Below, one piece after another: positions 35,651 through 43,837 of a stretch of 64,000 nt of DNA; the stretch's first letter is position 1, and each line of letters begins with the position of its first letter. The DNA is from Ketobacter sp964016105 (GTDB lineage: Bacteria > Pseudomonadota > Gammaproteobacteria > Pseudomonadales > Ketobacteraceae), in contig CAXHEX010000019.1 of the NCBI GenBank assembly GCA_964016105.1, positions 1 to 64,000 on the forward strand, read 5' to 3'. Under the pieces are notes generated by a model. That model worked only from the letters and a program-made list of their open reading frames with translations. It was not told the origin of the DNA and did not search any database. A program made the position numbers and the translations under genes.

Positions 35651-37099
35651 GTGCTTAGGAATACCATACAACTTATTTGTTATCCCGATCGATTAGGTAA
35701 CGACCTGGTTGACCTCTATCATGTGCTGGAAACGTATTTTTCCGATGCCGTTGGTGGAGTGCACTTACTACCGTTTTATCCATCTAACGCGGACGCGGGG
35801 TTTTCACCTCTAACCCATACCGAGGTGGATTCGGCCTACGGCAGCTGGGAAGACATAGAACAAATCTCACAAAAATACGACCTTTGTGCAGATTTGACCG
35901 TGAATCACATTTCCGATGAATCCGAAGAATTTAGAGACTTCATCGCAAATGGCCCTGATTCTCAATACGCAGACCTGTTTGTAAACGTGGACCGGATGGG
36001 GGAAATAACCCATGACGATATGGCTAAAATCCATATACGCAAAGAGAAGGAACCCTTCAGAGAGATTCAATTCAACAATGGCGACAAATGTAGGGTATGG
36101 TGCACTTTTACCGAAAATCAGATAGATCTAAATTATGAATCTGATATTACCTTCAGCTTATTAGAGCGTTATATAAAGGAGCTCACATCCCGAGGCGTTA
36201 AGCTATTGCGCTTGGATGCATTTGGCTATACCACCAAAAAAATTGGCACCAGCTGCTTCTTAGTGGAACCCGGCGTTTACGAAAACCTTGACCGCGTGAA
36301 CGACATCGCGCGTAAGTACGGAGCTGAGTGTCTGCCGGAAGTTCACGACCATTCAAGTTACCAGTACGCCATATCCAGGCGCAACATGTATCCCTACGGG
36401 TTTGCCTTGCCGCCTCTGCTACTTTATTCACTTTTGGACGCCAACAGTACTTACCTAAAAAACTGGCTGAGAATGTGCCCCAGAAACATGGTGACTGTTT
36501 TGGACACACACGACGGGATCTGCATACCTGACGTTGAGGGAGTACTCCCCGATGACAAAATTCGTGTTCTAATAGACAACATCGACGCTCGAAGTGCAGA
36601 CCCTATACTGCGACGATCTGCAGCGAACATCCACAGCGTAGGGGCAATCTATCAGCTGACCTGCACTTTTTATGATGCTCTCATGCGCAACGATGATGCT
36701 TACATAGCAGCGAGGGCTATCCAATTCTTTACGCCCGGTATCCCCCAAGTCTACTACGTCGGGCTACTGGCGGGCTGTAATGATGAAGAGCTGATGGAAA
36801 AAACAGGTGAGCTTCGAGACATCAACAGGCATTTCTATAGCTTTGACGAAATAGACGAAGCAGTGAAACAGCCAGCGGTTCAGAAACTACTTAAGCTCAT
36901 GCGATTTCGCTGTAGTTATCCAGCATTTGACGGAGACTTTGAACTTAACTATTCAAACGACAGCAGTGTTAGCATGGCTTGGCGTAAACAGGATTATTAC
37001 TGTCATTTGTTCGTGGATTTAAACTTTAACACCACTCGCATCACTTACATTGACGAAACCAGTCGAAAGGAGACAATACTTGACCTTGCCGAAAGCTAA
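35651..37099 (+). CDS. GH13_18 phosphorylase, probably glucosylglycerol phosphorylase
   Basis: A 482-residue enzyme of the sucrose-phosphorylase subfamily. Catalytic residues are Asp189 (LLRLDAFGY), Glu230 (CLPEVHDH) and Asp288 (VLDTHDGI). It starts with GTG behind a strong AAGGAGG and follows ggpPS by 15 bp, so both share the sigma-54 promoter. A phosphorylase from Marinobacter adhaerens in this subfamily is known to split glucosylglycerol with phosphate (work from the Desmet group). Location beside ggpPS makes that activity far more likely than sucrose phosphorolysis. It would recover glucose 1-phosphate after salt downshift. Confidence 0.82.
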   Translation: MLRNTIQLICYPDRLGNDLVDLYHVLETYFSDAVGGVHLLPFYPSNADAGFSPLTHTEVDSAYGSWEDIEQISQKYDLCADLTVNHISDESEEFRDFIANGPDSQYADLFVNVDRMGEITHDDMAKIHIRKEKEPFREIQFNNGDKCRVWCTFTENQIDLNYESDITFSLLERYIKELTSRGVKLLRLDAFGYTTKKIGTSCFLVEPGVYENLDRVNDIARKYGAECLPEVHDHSSYQYAISRRNMYPYGFALPPLLLYSLLDANSTYLKNWLRMCPRNMVTVLDTHDGICIPDVEGVLPDDKIRVLIDNIDARSADPILRRSAANIHSVGAIYQLTCTFYDALMRNDDAYIAARAIQFFTPGIPQVYYVGLLAGCNDEELMEKTGELRDINRHFYSFDEIDEAVKQPAVQKLLKLMRFRCSYPAFDGDFELNYSNDSSVSMAWRKQDYYCHLFVDLNFNTTRITYIDETSRKETILDLAES

Positions 37100-37118
37100 C
37101 AACAGCATCTGTATAGTT

Positions 37119-38384
37119 TTAGACTTGCTCAGACAAGCGGCAAAATAACGAGATATACTCTGAGTGCCCGTTGGGAAAAACGTAATTAATTCGTAACGGG
37201 TCCTCAGCATCAGTTACGCCCTCCAACGCTGACCATCTGCCCTGGCTGGAATTCAATAGCTCCGGATTAATGGAAGGCCTCACCAATTCGCCACCACTAC
37301 TATCAACAAACACCACAAGATTTTGGTTTTGAAAATGTTCACCCAACCGCTGAATAAGATTGAGAAAGCCCCGATCACTACCACCACGGAGCATCTGCTT
37401 CGAAGAGTCTGATTCAGGCTGGGAAGTCACAGTATCACCCACACCCATAATCATGGGCATATGGGCTGGATCAAAGTGAGTCACCACCAGGTTCACAAGT
37501 GACTCAATATCCCGTGGAGCCTGGCGCACATTAAAATCCTGCCCAAGCGGGTAGCTGCCGGTTATTTCAAAATAATACTGATTAAGAATATACAATACGC
37601 CCACCTCTTTCATGGCGCCGGTCAACATAAACTGGAAGTCGGTGGTGCCCACGTCATCGCCTTGGGACCATTTCAGTCTTTCGCCCTTTTGATCACGACC
37701 CAAGTTGGGTGCATAGTGAATAAAGAACGAATCAGCCAGTTGTTTCTGCTCTGCTTGTTCCAGGTGATATTCCAGAATGTGCTTGATATCTTTCTGTAAT
37801 CTCAGCAGCAGCTCCGGTGTCTGGGCAAACAGAGACCGAAACTCATTGATATTGATGGTGGGTGACACGGGGTTATCCAATACCGCCGCGGTTAACAGTC
37901 TATCTAGCTGATTAATTTCAAGATCATAAGGGGACGACCTTAATAGTGATGACAAACTCTTCTGGAATGCCGCGGGCAAACTGGCCAGGAAGGCGATTTC
38001 TTGCTCTGAAACGCCCGGATGGTGAACCCTAGCAAACTGATCTTGCCATTGCACGCCCCCGGCTCCCAACCCCGGGAGATAAAGGCCGTTTTGTTTTGCT
38101 AAATCACGACCCACTGCCCTATCCACCAACCCATTAACCCCCCTAAGACCAATGTGTTCGCCGTTGGTCAATACGTAAAATGAACCTGACAACTTCTGCG
38201 CGGCCTGTAAGTAGTTCGCCGACAACTCACGGGTAAGGGGGTCTCGTACTAACCCCATACAAACCCCGTCCAGATCCTGGATGATCAGGCGTCGAGGTTG
38301 GCGTAGCAGGCAATGAAGGAGGCGTTCATGATCTGTAGAAAGGTGGCTGGCTTGAGAATCCGATATGGGCAAAATTTTTCTCAT
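37119..38384 (-). CDS. Glucosylglycerol 3-phosphate phosphatase (StpA/GgpP type)
   Basis: A 421-residue protein of the cyanobacterial StpA family: the signature IIQDLDGVCMGLVRDPLTR at residues 33-51 and the long C-terminal half with DSSGGELVRPSINP. It dephosphorylates glucosylglycerol phosphate in Synechocystis. The gene converges on the phosphorylase with a 19-bp gap, so it has its own promoter upstream of 38384. Its presence beside a synthase that already carries an intact HAD phosphatase is redundant. Confidence 0.85.
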   Translation of the reverse strand: MRKILPISDSQASHLSTDHERLLHCLLRQPRRLIIQDLDGVCMGLVRDPLTRELSANYLQAAQKLSGSFYVLTNGEHIGLRGVNGLVDRAVGRDLAKQNGLYLPGLGAGGVQWQDQFARVHHPGVSEQEIAFLASLPAAFQKSLSSLLRSSPYDLEINQLDRLLTAAVLDNPVSPTININEFRSLFAQTPELLLRLQKDIKHILEYHLEQAEQKQLADSFFIHYAPNLGRDQKGERLKWSQGDDVGTTDFQFMLTGAMKEVGVLYILNQYYFEITGSYPLGQDFNVRQAPRDIESLVNLVVTHFDPAHMPMIMGVGDTVTSQPESDSSKQMLRGGSDRGFLNLIQRLGEHFQNQNLVVFVDSSGGELVRPSINPELLNSSQGRWSALEGVTDAEDPLRINYVFPNGHSEYISLFCRLSEQV

Positions 38385-38506
38385 TGGAATGGGCTGTATG
38401 AATACCCCTTATGATATTGAATATTGGAACCCTTTGTAAAACTGTTGTCTCCATTGCCCTAAAAAACACTTGAGCAATAAGGCAAACCATAATTGTGCGC
38501 AACTTG

Positions 38507-38659
38507 TCACAATCTAAATCCTGATCGAATATCCTTTGACAGATTCAGTTCCAATTTAGGTGGCCAAACCGGTCGCGGTCTGCGATAAAACACCCCCACA
38601 TAAAGGCCACAGTCTTGCTGTAAAAAGTGCGCAGCCTGTTCCGGCTCAGTGTGAGTCTC
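38507..38659 (-). pseudogene. Relic of a 2-oxoacid oxidoreductase beta gene (C-terminal end)
   Basis: This stretch aligns without gaps to 41037-41189, the 3' end of the intact beta-subunit gene (constant offset of 2530 bp), with most bases identical over about 146 bp. Read on the minus strand it gives EETHTEPEQAAHFLQQ...VGVFYRRPRPVWPPK and a stop codon at the same position. Upstream of the EETH point homology ends and no start is available. It is therefore a leftover of a second, diverged copy of the gene. Confidence 0.85.
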
Positions 38660-38664
38660 CTCAA

Positions 38665-38880
38665 AATGTGCAACTATTGAAATATGAACTGGAGTATCGC
38701 CTACTTAGCACCAAGGATTTGAATCAAGCATTAGAACCAACCGCCATAGGGCCTATTTTAATTGGAACTCTATCTGCCGGGACCGGTAAAAAGCTGTTAT
38801 GGGAACTGGGGGTTCTATTTGGCACAATTAATAAAACCCCTGATTCCACTGTAAAATTTAACCTTGAGTTTGAGTTCTAG
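38665..38880 (+). pseudogene. C-terminal fragment of an outer-membrane beta-barrel protein
   Basis: An open frame whose last 50 residues (including GTGKKLLWELGVLFG and TVKFNLEFEF, ending in Phe at the stop) have the look of the final strands of an outer-membrane barrel. The frame can be extended left to 38560 only by running antisense through the oxidoreductase relic, so no genuine start exists. It ends 7 bp from the convergent octaheme gene. Family not identified; fragment status is inferred. Confidence 0.5.
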
Positions 38881-38887
38881 TCGATCT

Positions 38888-40198
38888 TTAGTCTTCTATC
38901 TTGCCGGTTTCCATTCGCTTTTTATAGATCATCTGCAGTTCATAGAGATCCTGTTGCAACTCAAAGAACCCATGCCAATGGGCGTAGTCAGCTGCCCCCA
39001 TCATGGCACCCTGGCGAGCACGACGACCCTGGTGATGCCACAAATAGTAGTAGGTAATCTGAAAGTCATCAGCCCAGGGGTTTTCTTTAAGTAGGCTCTT
39101 ATCTTTCAATTCATTCAGCATTTGGGTAGCGGGTTTGTAATAAGCTTCATTATACAGTTTTACCGCCTTATCTCCCTGTGAGAAGAAACCGTCTGTATGA
39201 CTAGGGCTATGACAACTCTTACACACTAATTTCATCTTTTCTCTTCCCGCTGGCCCATCGCCTAAAAGCGGGCTGAGCACATCAGTGGAGCCTCGAACCT
39301 TTGATTCTTTAGCCCACAAGTTCCAGTACAGTCGCTCACTAATGTTGTGTGTAACGTTCAATTCACCGATACCACTCATATGACAGGTTGCACAGGTGGG
39401 AGCGCGATAATCACCTGGCTCCCAGGCATCTGGAGCGGTATCCCAACGCCAATCATCGGAGTTGGTATTATAGATATGGCCGTGTTTGGAGTTGTTATAG
39501 ATTTCAATATTCGGATGATCTGGTCCCAGATGACAGGAGGCACAGGCATTGGGTTTCCTGGCTTCGGCGATATCGAATTTGTGACGGCTATGACAAGCAG
39601 TGCAGTTCCCTGTGGCGCCATCCGGGTAAATGTTACCCATACCATTGTTGGGCCAGGTTTCTTTGGTAGGCTTATTATTTTCATCTAGTTTTATTTCAGT
39701 GCCATGACATTGCATGCACCCGGTTTCGTTGGGAGCACCTTGTAGTTCCGGATGGTTCTGGCCTTCATGAACCTGAGTGAGGGCATGTAGATTATCTTTG
39801 GGAATAATCTGATGATAAGACCGAAAATGCCCACTGGCATCAAATTGCTTTTTAGCATCCACATGGCAACGACCACAGACCTTAGGTGAAACCAATGCCG
39901 TTACATACACATCGGTTCCCACCAGAGTTTCATGTTGAGTGGCCATCGGGGAATCCTGAGTAACGCTGTGACAATCGATGCAGCTTACCCCAGCATGGGC
40001 ATGGCGGCTCATTTTCCAATCCGCCACCTGACCTGGGCTTTCTTGCTGATGACAGGTGATACACTCTTGGCCTATTTCCGATAGGTCGCGAGTCATTTTC
40101 AGGGTTTTAACCTGAGCCAGGTCACCCGCCGAAAAAGCCACGGTCACCCAACTCAAGGTTATGAGTATTAACAGCTTTGGCAGCAGTTCAGTTTTCAT
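38888..40198 (-). CDS. Octaheme cytochrome c, hydroxylamine oxidoreductase family
   Basis: A 436-residue secreted protein with a signal peptide (residues 1-23) and eight CXXCH heme sites (CITCH, CIDCH, CGRCH, CMQCH, CTACH, CASCH, CATCH, CKSCH), followed by a helical C-terminal part with DYAHWHGFFEL. This is the HAO/epsilon-Hao layout. Family members either oxidise hydroxylamine (with a tyrosine cross-linked to heme) or reduce nitrite/hydroxylamine (without). Tyr405 in DYAHWHG is a candidate but I cannot confirm equivalence. It follows a NapC-type tetraheme gene with an 11-bp overlap, which favours a quinol-linked reductase. Confidence 0.82.
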   Translation of the reverse strand: MKTELLPKLLILITLSWVTVAFSAGDLAQVKTLKMTRDLSEIGQECITCHQQESPGQVADWKMSRHAHAGVSCIDCHSVTQDSPMATQHETLVGTDVYVTALVSPKVCGRCHVDAKKQFDASGHFRSYHQIIPKDNLHALTQVHEGQNHPELQGAPNETGCMQCHGTEIKLDENNKPTKETWPNNGMGNIYPDGATGNCTACHSRHKFDIAEARKPNACASCHLGPDHPNIEIYNNSKHGHIYNTNSDDWRWDTAPDAWEPGDYRAPTCATCHMSGIGELNVTHNISERLYWNLWAKESKVRGSTDVLSPLLGDGPAGREKMKLVCKSCHSPSHTDGFFSQGDKAVKLYNEAYYKPATQMLNELKDKSLLKENPWADDFQITYYYLWHHQGRRARQGAMMGAADYAHWHGFFELQQDLYELQMIYKKRMETGKIED

Positions 40199-40748
40199 TT
40201 TTTTTCTCCCAACCGTGGTCTATAAGGTGCGTTCCTAGATTTTTGTGGCCCACATGTTCATGACAACCCACGCAGGTAAGACCGGATTCTTCCTTATCGA
40301 AGTATTTTCGATGGGGCAAAAACGCCTTGGCATTCGCCTCGGACGTTTGTTGCAAATATTTATGGCAGTTTAGGCATCCGGAGTCGAATACATAACGAGA
40401 ACGATTTTCCCGATTACCGTGCCAATCGATCTCCAACGGTTGTTTAATCAATTCCATGGTGGGGTCTACCACACCGTGGACACCTTTTACCCAAAGATAC
40501 GCTAAGGAATTGGTATGGGAAATATGGCAATCACTGCAGCTGGCGCGCCAACCCACGGCATTATTACCGCCGTGAAGATCCTCACGATAAGAGGTGCCTA
40601 TGGGCTTATGGGAGTGACAGCTGGTACAGAATTCATGATCGCCAGTGGCATGTATACCGGTATCAATTACTGCCCAGCTCAACACCGCGAACAGGCCAAT
40701 CCCGGCTGCCGCCAATGCCCACTTTAGAATAACTAACCTGCTCACCAT
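40188..40748 (-). CDS. NapC/NirT-type membrane tetraheme cytochrome c
   Basis: A 186-residue protein with one N-terminal TM helix and four CXXCH sites (CTSCH, CSDCH, CLNCH, CVGCH), as in NapC/NrfH quinol dehydrogenases. It would carry electrons from the quinol pool to the periplasmic octaheme partner, whose gene overlaps its 3' end. Pairs of this kind are called haoC-haoA in Campylobacterota. An FNR-like box lies 73 bp upstream. It could in principle run the other way, feeding electrons into quinone. Confidence 0.88.
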   Translation of the reverse strand: MVSRLVILKWALAAAGIGLFAVLSWAVIDTGIHATGDHEFCTSCHSHKPIGTSYREDLHGGNNAVGWRASCSDCHISHTNSLAYLWVKGVHGVVDPTMELIKQPLEIDWHGNRENRSRYVFDSGCLNCHKYLQQTSEANAKAFLPHRKYFDKEESGLTCVGCHEHVGHKNLGTHLIDHGWEKKNEN

Positions 40749-40820
40749 GGGTTTTCCTTGTTATTGGGGTGAACCAGTCAAGACGTAGTAATCAGTATAA
40801 AGTGAGGACAGCAAGGTTTA

Positions 40821-40834
40821 TTGATTCAACTCAA
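40821..40834 (-). promoter_or_regulatory. FNR/Anr-like box before the cytochrome operon
   Basis: On the minus strand TTGAGTTGAATCAA matches TTGAT-N4-ATCAA at nine of ten fixed positions. It is centred about 80 bp upstream of the NapC-type start, compatible with activation from a promoter 40 bp downstream. It suggests that the pair is expressed under low oxygen. The rest of the 288-bp gap to 41036 shows only a weak hairpin near the oxidoreductase 3' end. Confidence 0.6.
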
Positions 40835-41036
40835 TATCAAGATAAGAGTGAAAATCAAAGGTGAACAAACAGGCTTCGAGTTTTCGGTATATAACAGCTA
40901 ATCAGGGGAAAAATTGGTCTACTTCATAGTCTCAACCTAATGGGTCAATAACCACCTGTTTTACATTTCCAATTAGGTCTTTATGAAAGGGTTAAACGCA
41001 ACCCTAGCCCGATTTTAACGGGTTCATTGGACCTTG

Positions 41037-41840
41037 TTATATTTTAAATCCCGCCCGAATGTCCTTTGACGGATTGAGGCCTGGTTTAGGCGGCCACACC
41101 GGTCGCGGTCTGCGATAAAACACCCCCACATTGAGGCCATGATCTTGCTGTAAAAAGTGGGCAGCCTGTTCCGGCTCAGTGTGAGTCTCTTCCCTTACCT
41201 GCACAATCTTTTTCCAATGGGCTTGTTCCGGACAAAATGTTACGCACTGACTGAGTACGTGAATAAAAGCAAAGCCGGGATGATGCATGGCATCATTGAT
41301 CATGGCCGCGATTCGATTGGGGTCACCAGAGTGCCCACGGGCGATAAAACTGGCCCCGGCAGCTAGAGCCAAAGAGCAAGGTTGAATGGCGGGCACTTCG
41401 GGACCGTGGGGTGTTAACTTACTGTGATCCCAGGTGGCCGAAGTTGTGGGCGACGCCTGTCCTTTGGTCATACCGTACACTTGATTGTCCATAACGATGT
41501 AAACCATATCCACATTGCGTCGACAGGCGTGAAGAAAATGATTGCCACCAATGGAAAAGCCATCGCCATCACCACCCAGGGCAATCACATTGAGATCCGG
41601 CCGGGCCACTTTCAAGCCGGTTGCCACCGGTAATGCCCTACCGTGTACACCATGAAAGCCATAGCTATTAACGTAAGCCGGTAACCGCGACGAGCATCCA
41701 ATACCAGAAACCAGAACACAGTTTTCTGGCGCCAACTCCTGGGCAGCAAAGGCTTTGGTAATGGCATTGAGCACACTGAAATGGCCACAGCCTGGGCACC
41801 AGATGGGCTTTACTGAAGATTTATATTGTTTAGGCTTCAT
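41037..41840 (-). CDS. korB: 2-oxoacid:ferredoxin oxidoreductase beta subunit
   Basis: A 267-residue thiamine-diphosphate subunit: CPGCGHFSVLNAI at the N-terminus, GIGCSSRLP, and the TPP/Mg loop GGDGDGFSIGG with VMDNQVYGMTKGQ. The ATG at 41840 is chosen as GGAGG lies nine bases before it; an upstream TTG is less likely. Its start overlaps the alpha gene by 11 bp. It acts with the alpha subunit in CoA-dependent oxidation of 2-oxoglutarate or pyruvate, passing electrons to ferredoxin. No separate ferredoxin-like subunit is present. A relic of a second copy lies at 38507-38659. Confidence 0.88.
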   Translation of the reverse strand: MKPKQYKSSVKPIWCPGCGHFSVLNAITKAFAAQELAPENCVLVSGIGCSSRLPAYVNSYGFHGVHGRALPVATGLKVARPDLNVIALGGDGDGFSIGGNHFLHACRRNVDMVYIVMDNQVYGMTKGQASPTTSATWDHSKLTPHGPEVPAIQPCSLALAAGASFIARGHSGDPNRIAAMINDAMHHPGFAFIHVLSQCVTFCPEQAHWKKIVQVREETHTEPEQAAHFLQQDHGLNVGVFYRRPRPVWPPKPGLNPSKDIRAGFKI

Positions 41841-43587
41841 GGCCAACCACCTCCATCACGCGCTGACAAATCTCCGCGGGCGTAATCAAGCTTGGCCCAG
41901 GACGGGCAAGGCTGAGTAATGGCCCAACATCCATGGCGAAAGACTGTAGGTAGTGCTTGAACTGCTGCTGATGACTTTGTTCCACCACTAATACTTTTTC
42001 GTAACGGCGCAAACGGGTTTGCAATGCATCGGTTTGCAACGGCATCAGTAAACGCAAGCCGATCACATCCACCTCTATACCCTGCTGGCGAAGCTGACTC
42101 TGAGCTTCACAGGCGGTTTTAAACAGGGAACCCCAACAAAGTAGAGCGAATGACGCCCCCTCTCCAATGTCACTGAAGCTGGCCCAGTCATGGCCATAAT
42201 CCTTGGCCAATAATTTTCTTTGCCGCTTCTCAAGCTGTTGTTGATGGTCCTTGGCCCTAGGGGATGGCACGGCCTTTTCATTGTGCTCCAGACCATCGGC
42301 GGTATACATACCGCCCGCTTCCCCTGGCAGCACCATGGGTGACACCCCGGATTCCGTATCCAGATATCGATAATAAGGCTGTTCTTGGTCAGTCTTACTA
42401 TCCAGATGGGCCTGCAGCAAATGGGCTTTATGTTGGGTTGGAGGCAAAGGCGGAAAAATCTGAGTGGACTGGCCCAAAAACTGATCCGACAGTACGATCA
42501 CCAGAGTTTGCAATTCCGCTGCCAGTTGCACCGCCCAGGCCACCGTATTGCAACAATCCGGCACGGAAAGCGGACTTAACACCACGTGGGGTGCATCTCC
42601 ATGGAGCCCATAAATCGCCAAATTTAAATCGGTTTGTTCGCTTTTGGTGGGTATTCCGGTGGATGGCCCCCCGCGCATCACGTCCAACACCACTAACGGA
42701 ATTTCACTGGCTACCGCCAACCCCATGGACTCGGCCATCAAAGCCATGCCCGGGCCAGAAGTGGCGGTGAAGGCCGGCACACCACCGTAAGCTGCGCCAA
42801 TGGCCATATTCACCGCCGCCAACTCATCCTCAGCCTGAACCAGATGACCACCTAAATCTTCTATATGCCCCGCCAACCATTCCAGCGCATCTGACGCAGG
42901 GGTGATCGGGTAGGCAGCCACAAATCGTACCCCGGCTTCCAGAGCACCCAAAGCGGCCATCTGATTGCCAGTGGCAAGCCATCGGTCTTGGTGATCAGAA
43001 ACATCTGTTTCCTGCTGAAGTATTTGCAATGGTAAAGGTGTGTCCGAAAATGCCTGGGCTCCCAAATCAGCCACACGGAAAACAGTCTCCATTTCAGCCT
43101 CACTGAGATGCAGCCGTTTCACCATGGCCTGCTGAGGGATGTCCGCTTTACAGTTAAGCCATCGCGCCAGATACCCTAATGCAGCCACATTGGCATAACT
43201 GCTGTCCAGCGAACTGGCTGCCTCCAAAAATCCCACGCTGATAATGGGCTGATCACATTGAGGTGCCTCACCAGCCTGGCTGTCCTGTACGATAACGGTT
43301 TCGTTATCTATCACTATCTCGTCGCTGAATCGTTGGAAGTTATTCCAATCCAATACCAGCAGCAGATCTATCTGCGCATCAAAACTGGCTACTTCCTTGT
43401 AACCCAGACGCACAATAGACGCCGCTTCGCCGCCGCGAATTTGAGGACTGAATGTTTTCCGCATCATGCCATACAAACCCTGGACGGCAGCGATCTGCAG
43501 CAACATATCACCCAGAGCAACGACGCCGGTGCCACCAGACCCAACGATTGCAATTGTTATTGTTGTCACGACCCTTTGTTCTCCCAC
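41830..43587 (-). CDS. korA: 2-oxoacid:ferredoxin oxidoreductase alpha subunit (gamma-alpha fusion)
   Basis: A 585-residue protein combining the gamma domain (IAIVGSGGTGVVALGDML at the start, FSPQIRGGEAASIVRLG) and the pyrimidine-binding alpha domain (GNQMAALGALEAGVRFVAAY, TSGPGMALMAES, PTKSEQTDL). This fused form is the two-subunit KorAB type. The start could be the ATG at 43587 or a GTG at 43569. A 250-bp region upstream to fabV holds the divergent promoters; no operator was recognised. Confidence 0.88.
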   Translation of the reverse strand: MGEQRVVTTITIAIVGSGGTGVVALGDMLLQIAAVQGLYGMMRKTFSPQIRGGEAASIVRLGYKEVASFDAQIDLLLVLDWNNFQRFSDEIVIDNETVIVQDSQAGEAPQCDQPIISVGFLEAASSLDSSYANVAALGYLARWLNCKADIPQQAMVKRLHLSEAEMETVFRVADLGAQAFSDTPLPLQILQQETDVSDHQDRWLATGNQMAALGALEAGVRFVAAYPITPASDALEWLAGHIEDLGGHLVQAEDELAAVNMAIGAAYGGVPAFTATSGPGMALMAESMGLAVASEIPLVVLDVMRGGPSTGIPTKSEQTDLNLAIYGLHGDAPHVVLSPLSVPDCCNTVAWAVQLAAELQTLVIVLSDQFLGQSTQIFPPLPPTQHKAHLLQAHLDSKTDQEQPYYRYLDTESGVSPMVLPGEAGGMYTADGLEHNEKAVPSPRAKDHQQQLEKRQRKLLAKDYGHDWASFSDIGEGASFALLCWGSLFKTACEAQSQLRQQGIEVDVIGLRLLMPLQTDALQTRLRRYEKVLVVEQSHQQQFKHYLQSFAMDVGPLLSLARPGPSLITPAEICQRVMEVVGHEA

Positions 43588-43837
43588 CTTTGTTTGCTTT
43601 ATACGCTATCAGTTTTAAGCAAATCTTTACTGTCCCAGCTCAAACTTTGTAACCAGCTGTATATCAGCGCAAAGAATAAACTCGGCGTAATGGCTTCCTT
43701 TCGGTTATTCCCGGCCATAAATTGTAAGAATTCATAAATGCAGAGACTTAGGGTCAGCGTTTACTGGCAACCACCATCCCCCCACATTAATATAGGGTTT
43801 TGCTTCGAACTATCCATAGAGAACATAAGGAAACACT

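Noticed and set aside
38560..38880. A 106-codon plus-strand open frame as a gene
   Set aside because: Its first third runs antisense through the korB relic, so the frame is a chance join; only the C-terminal barrel-like end is kept, as a fragment.
42264..42770. Long open frame (168 codons) on the plus strand inside korA
   Set aside because: It is the antisense shadow of a well-conserved oxidoreductase gene and shows no protein-like pattern or ribosome site.
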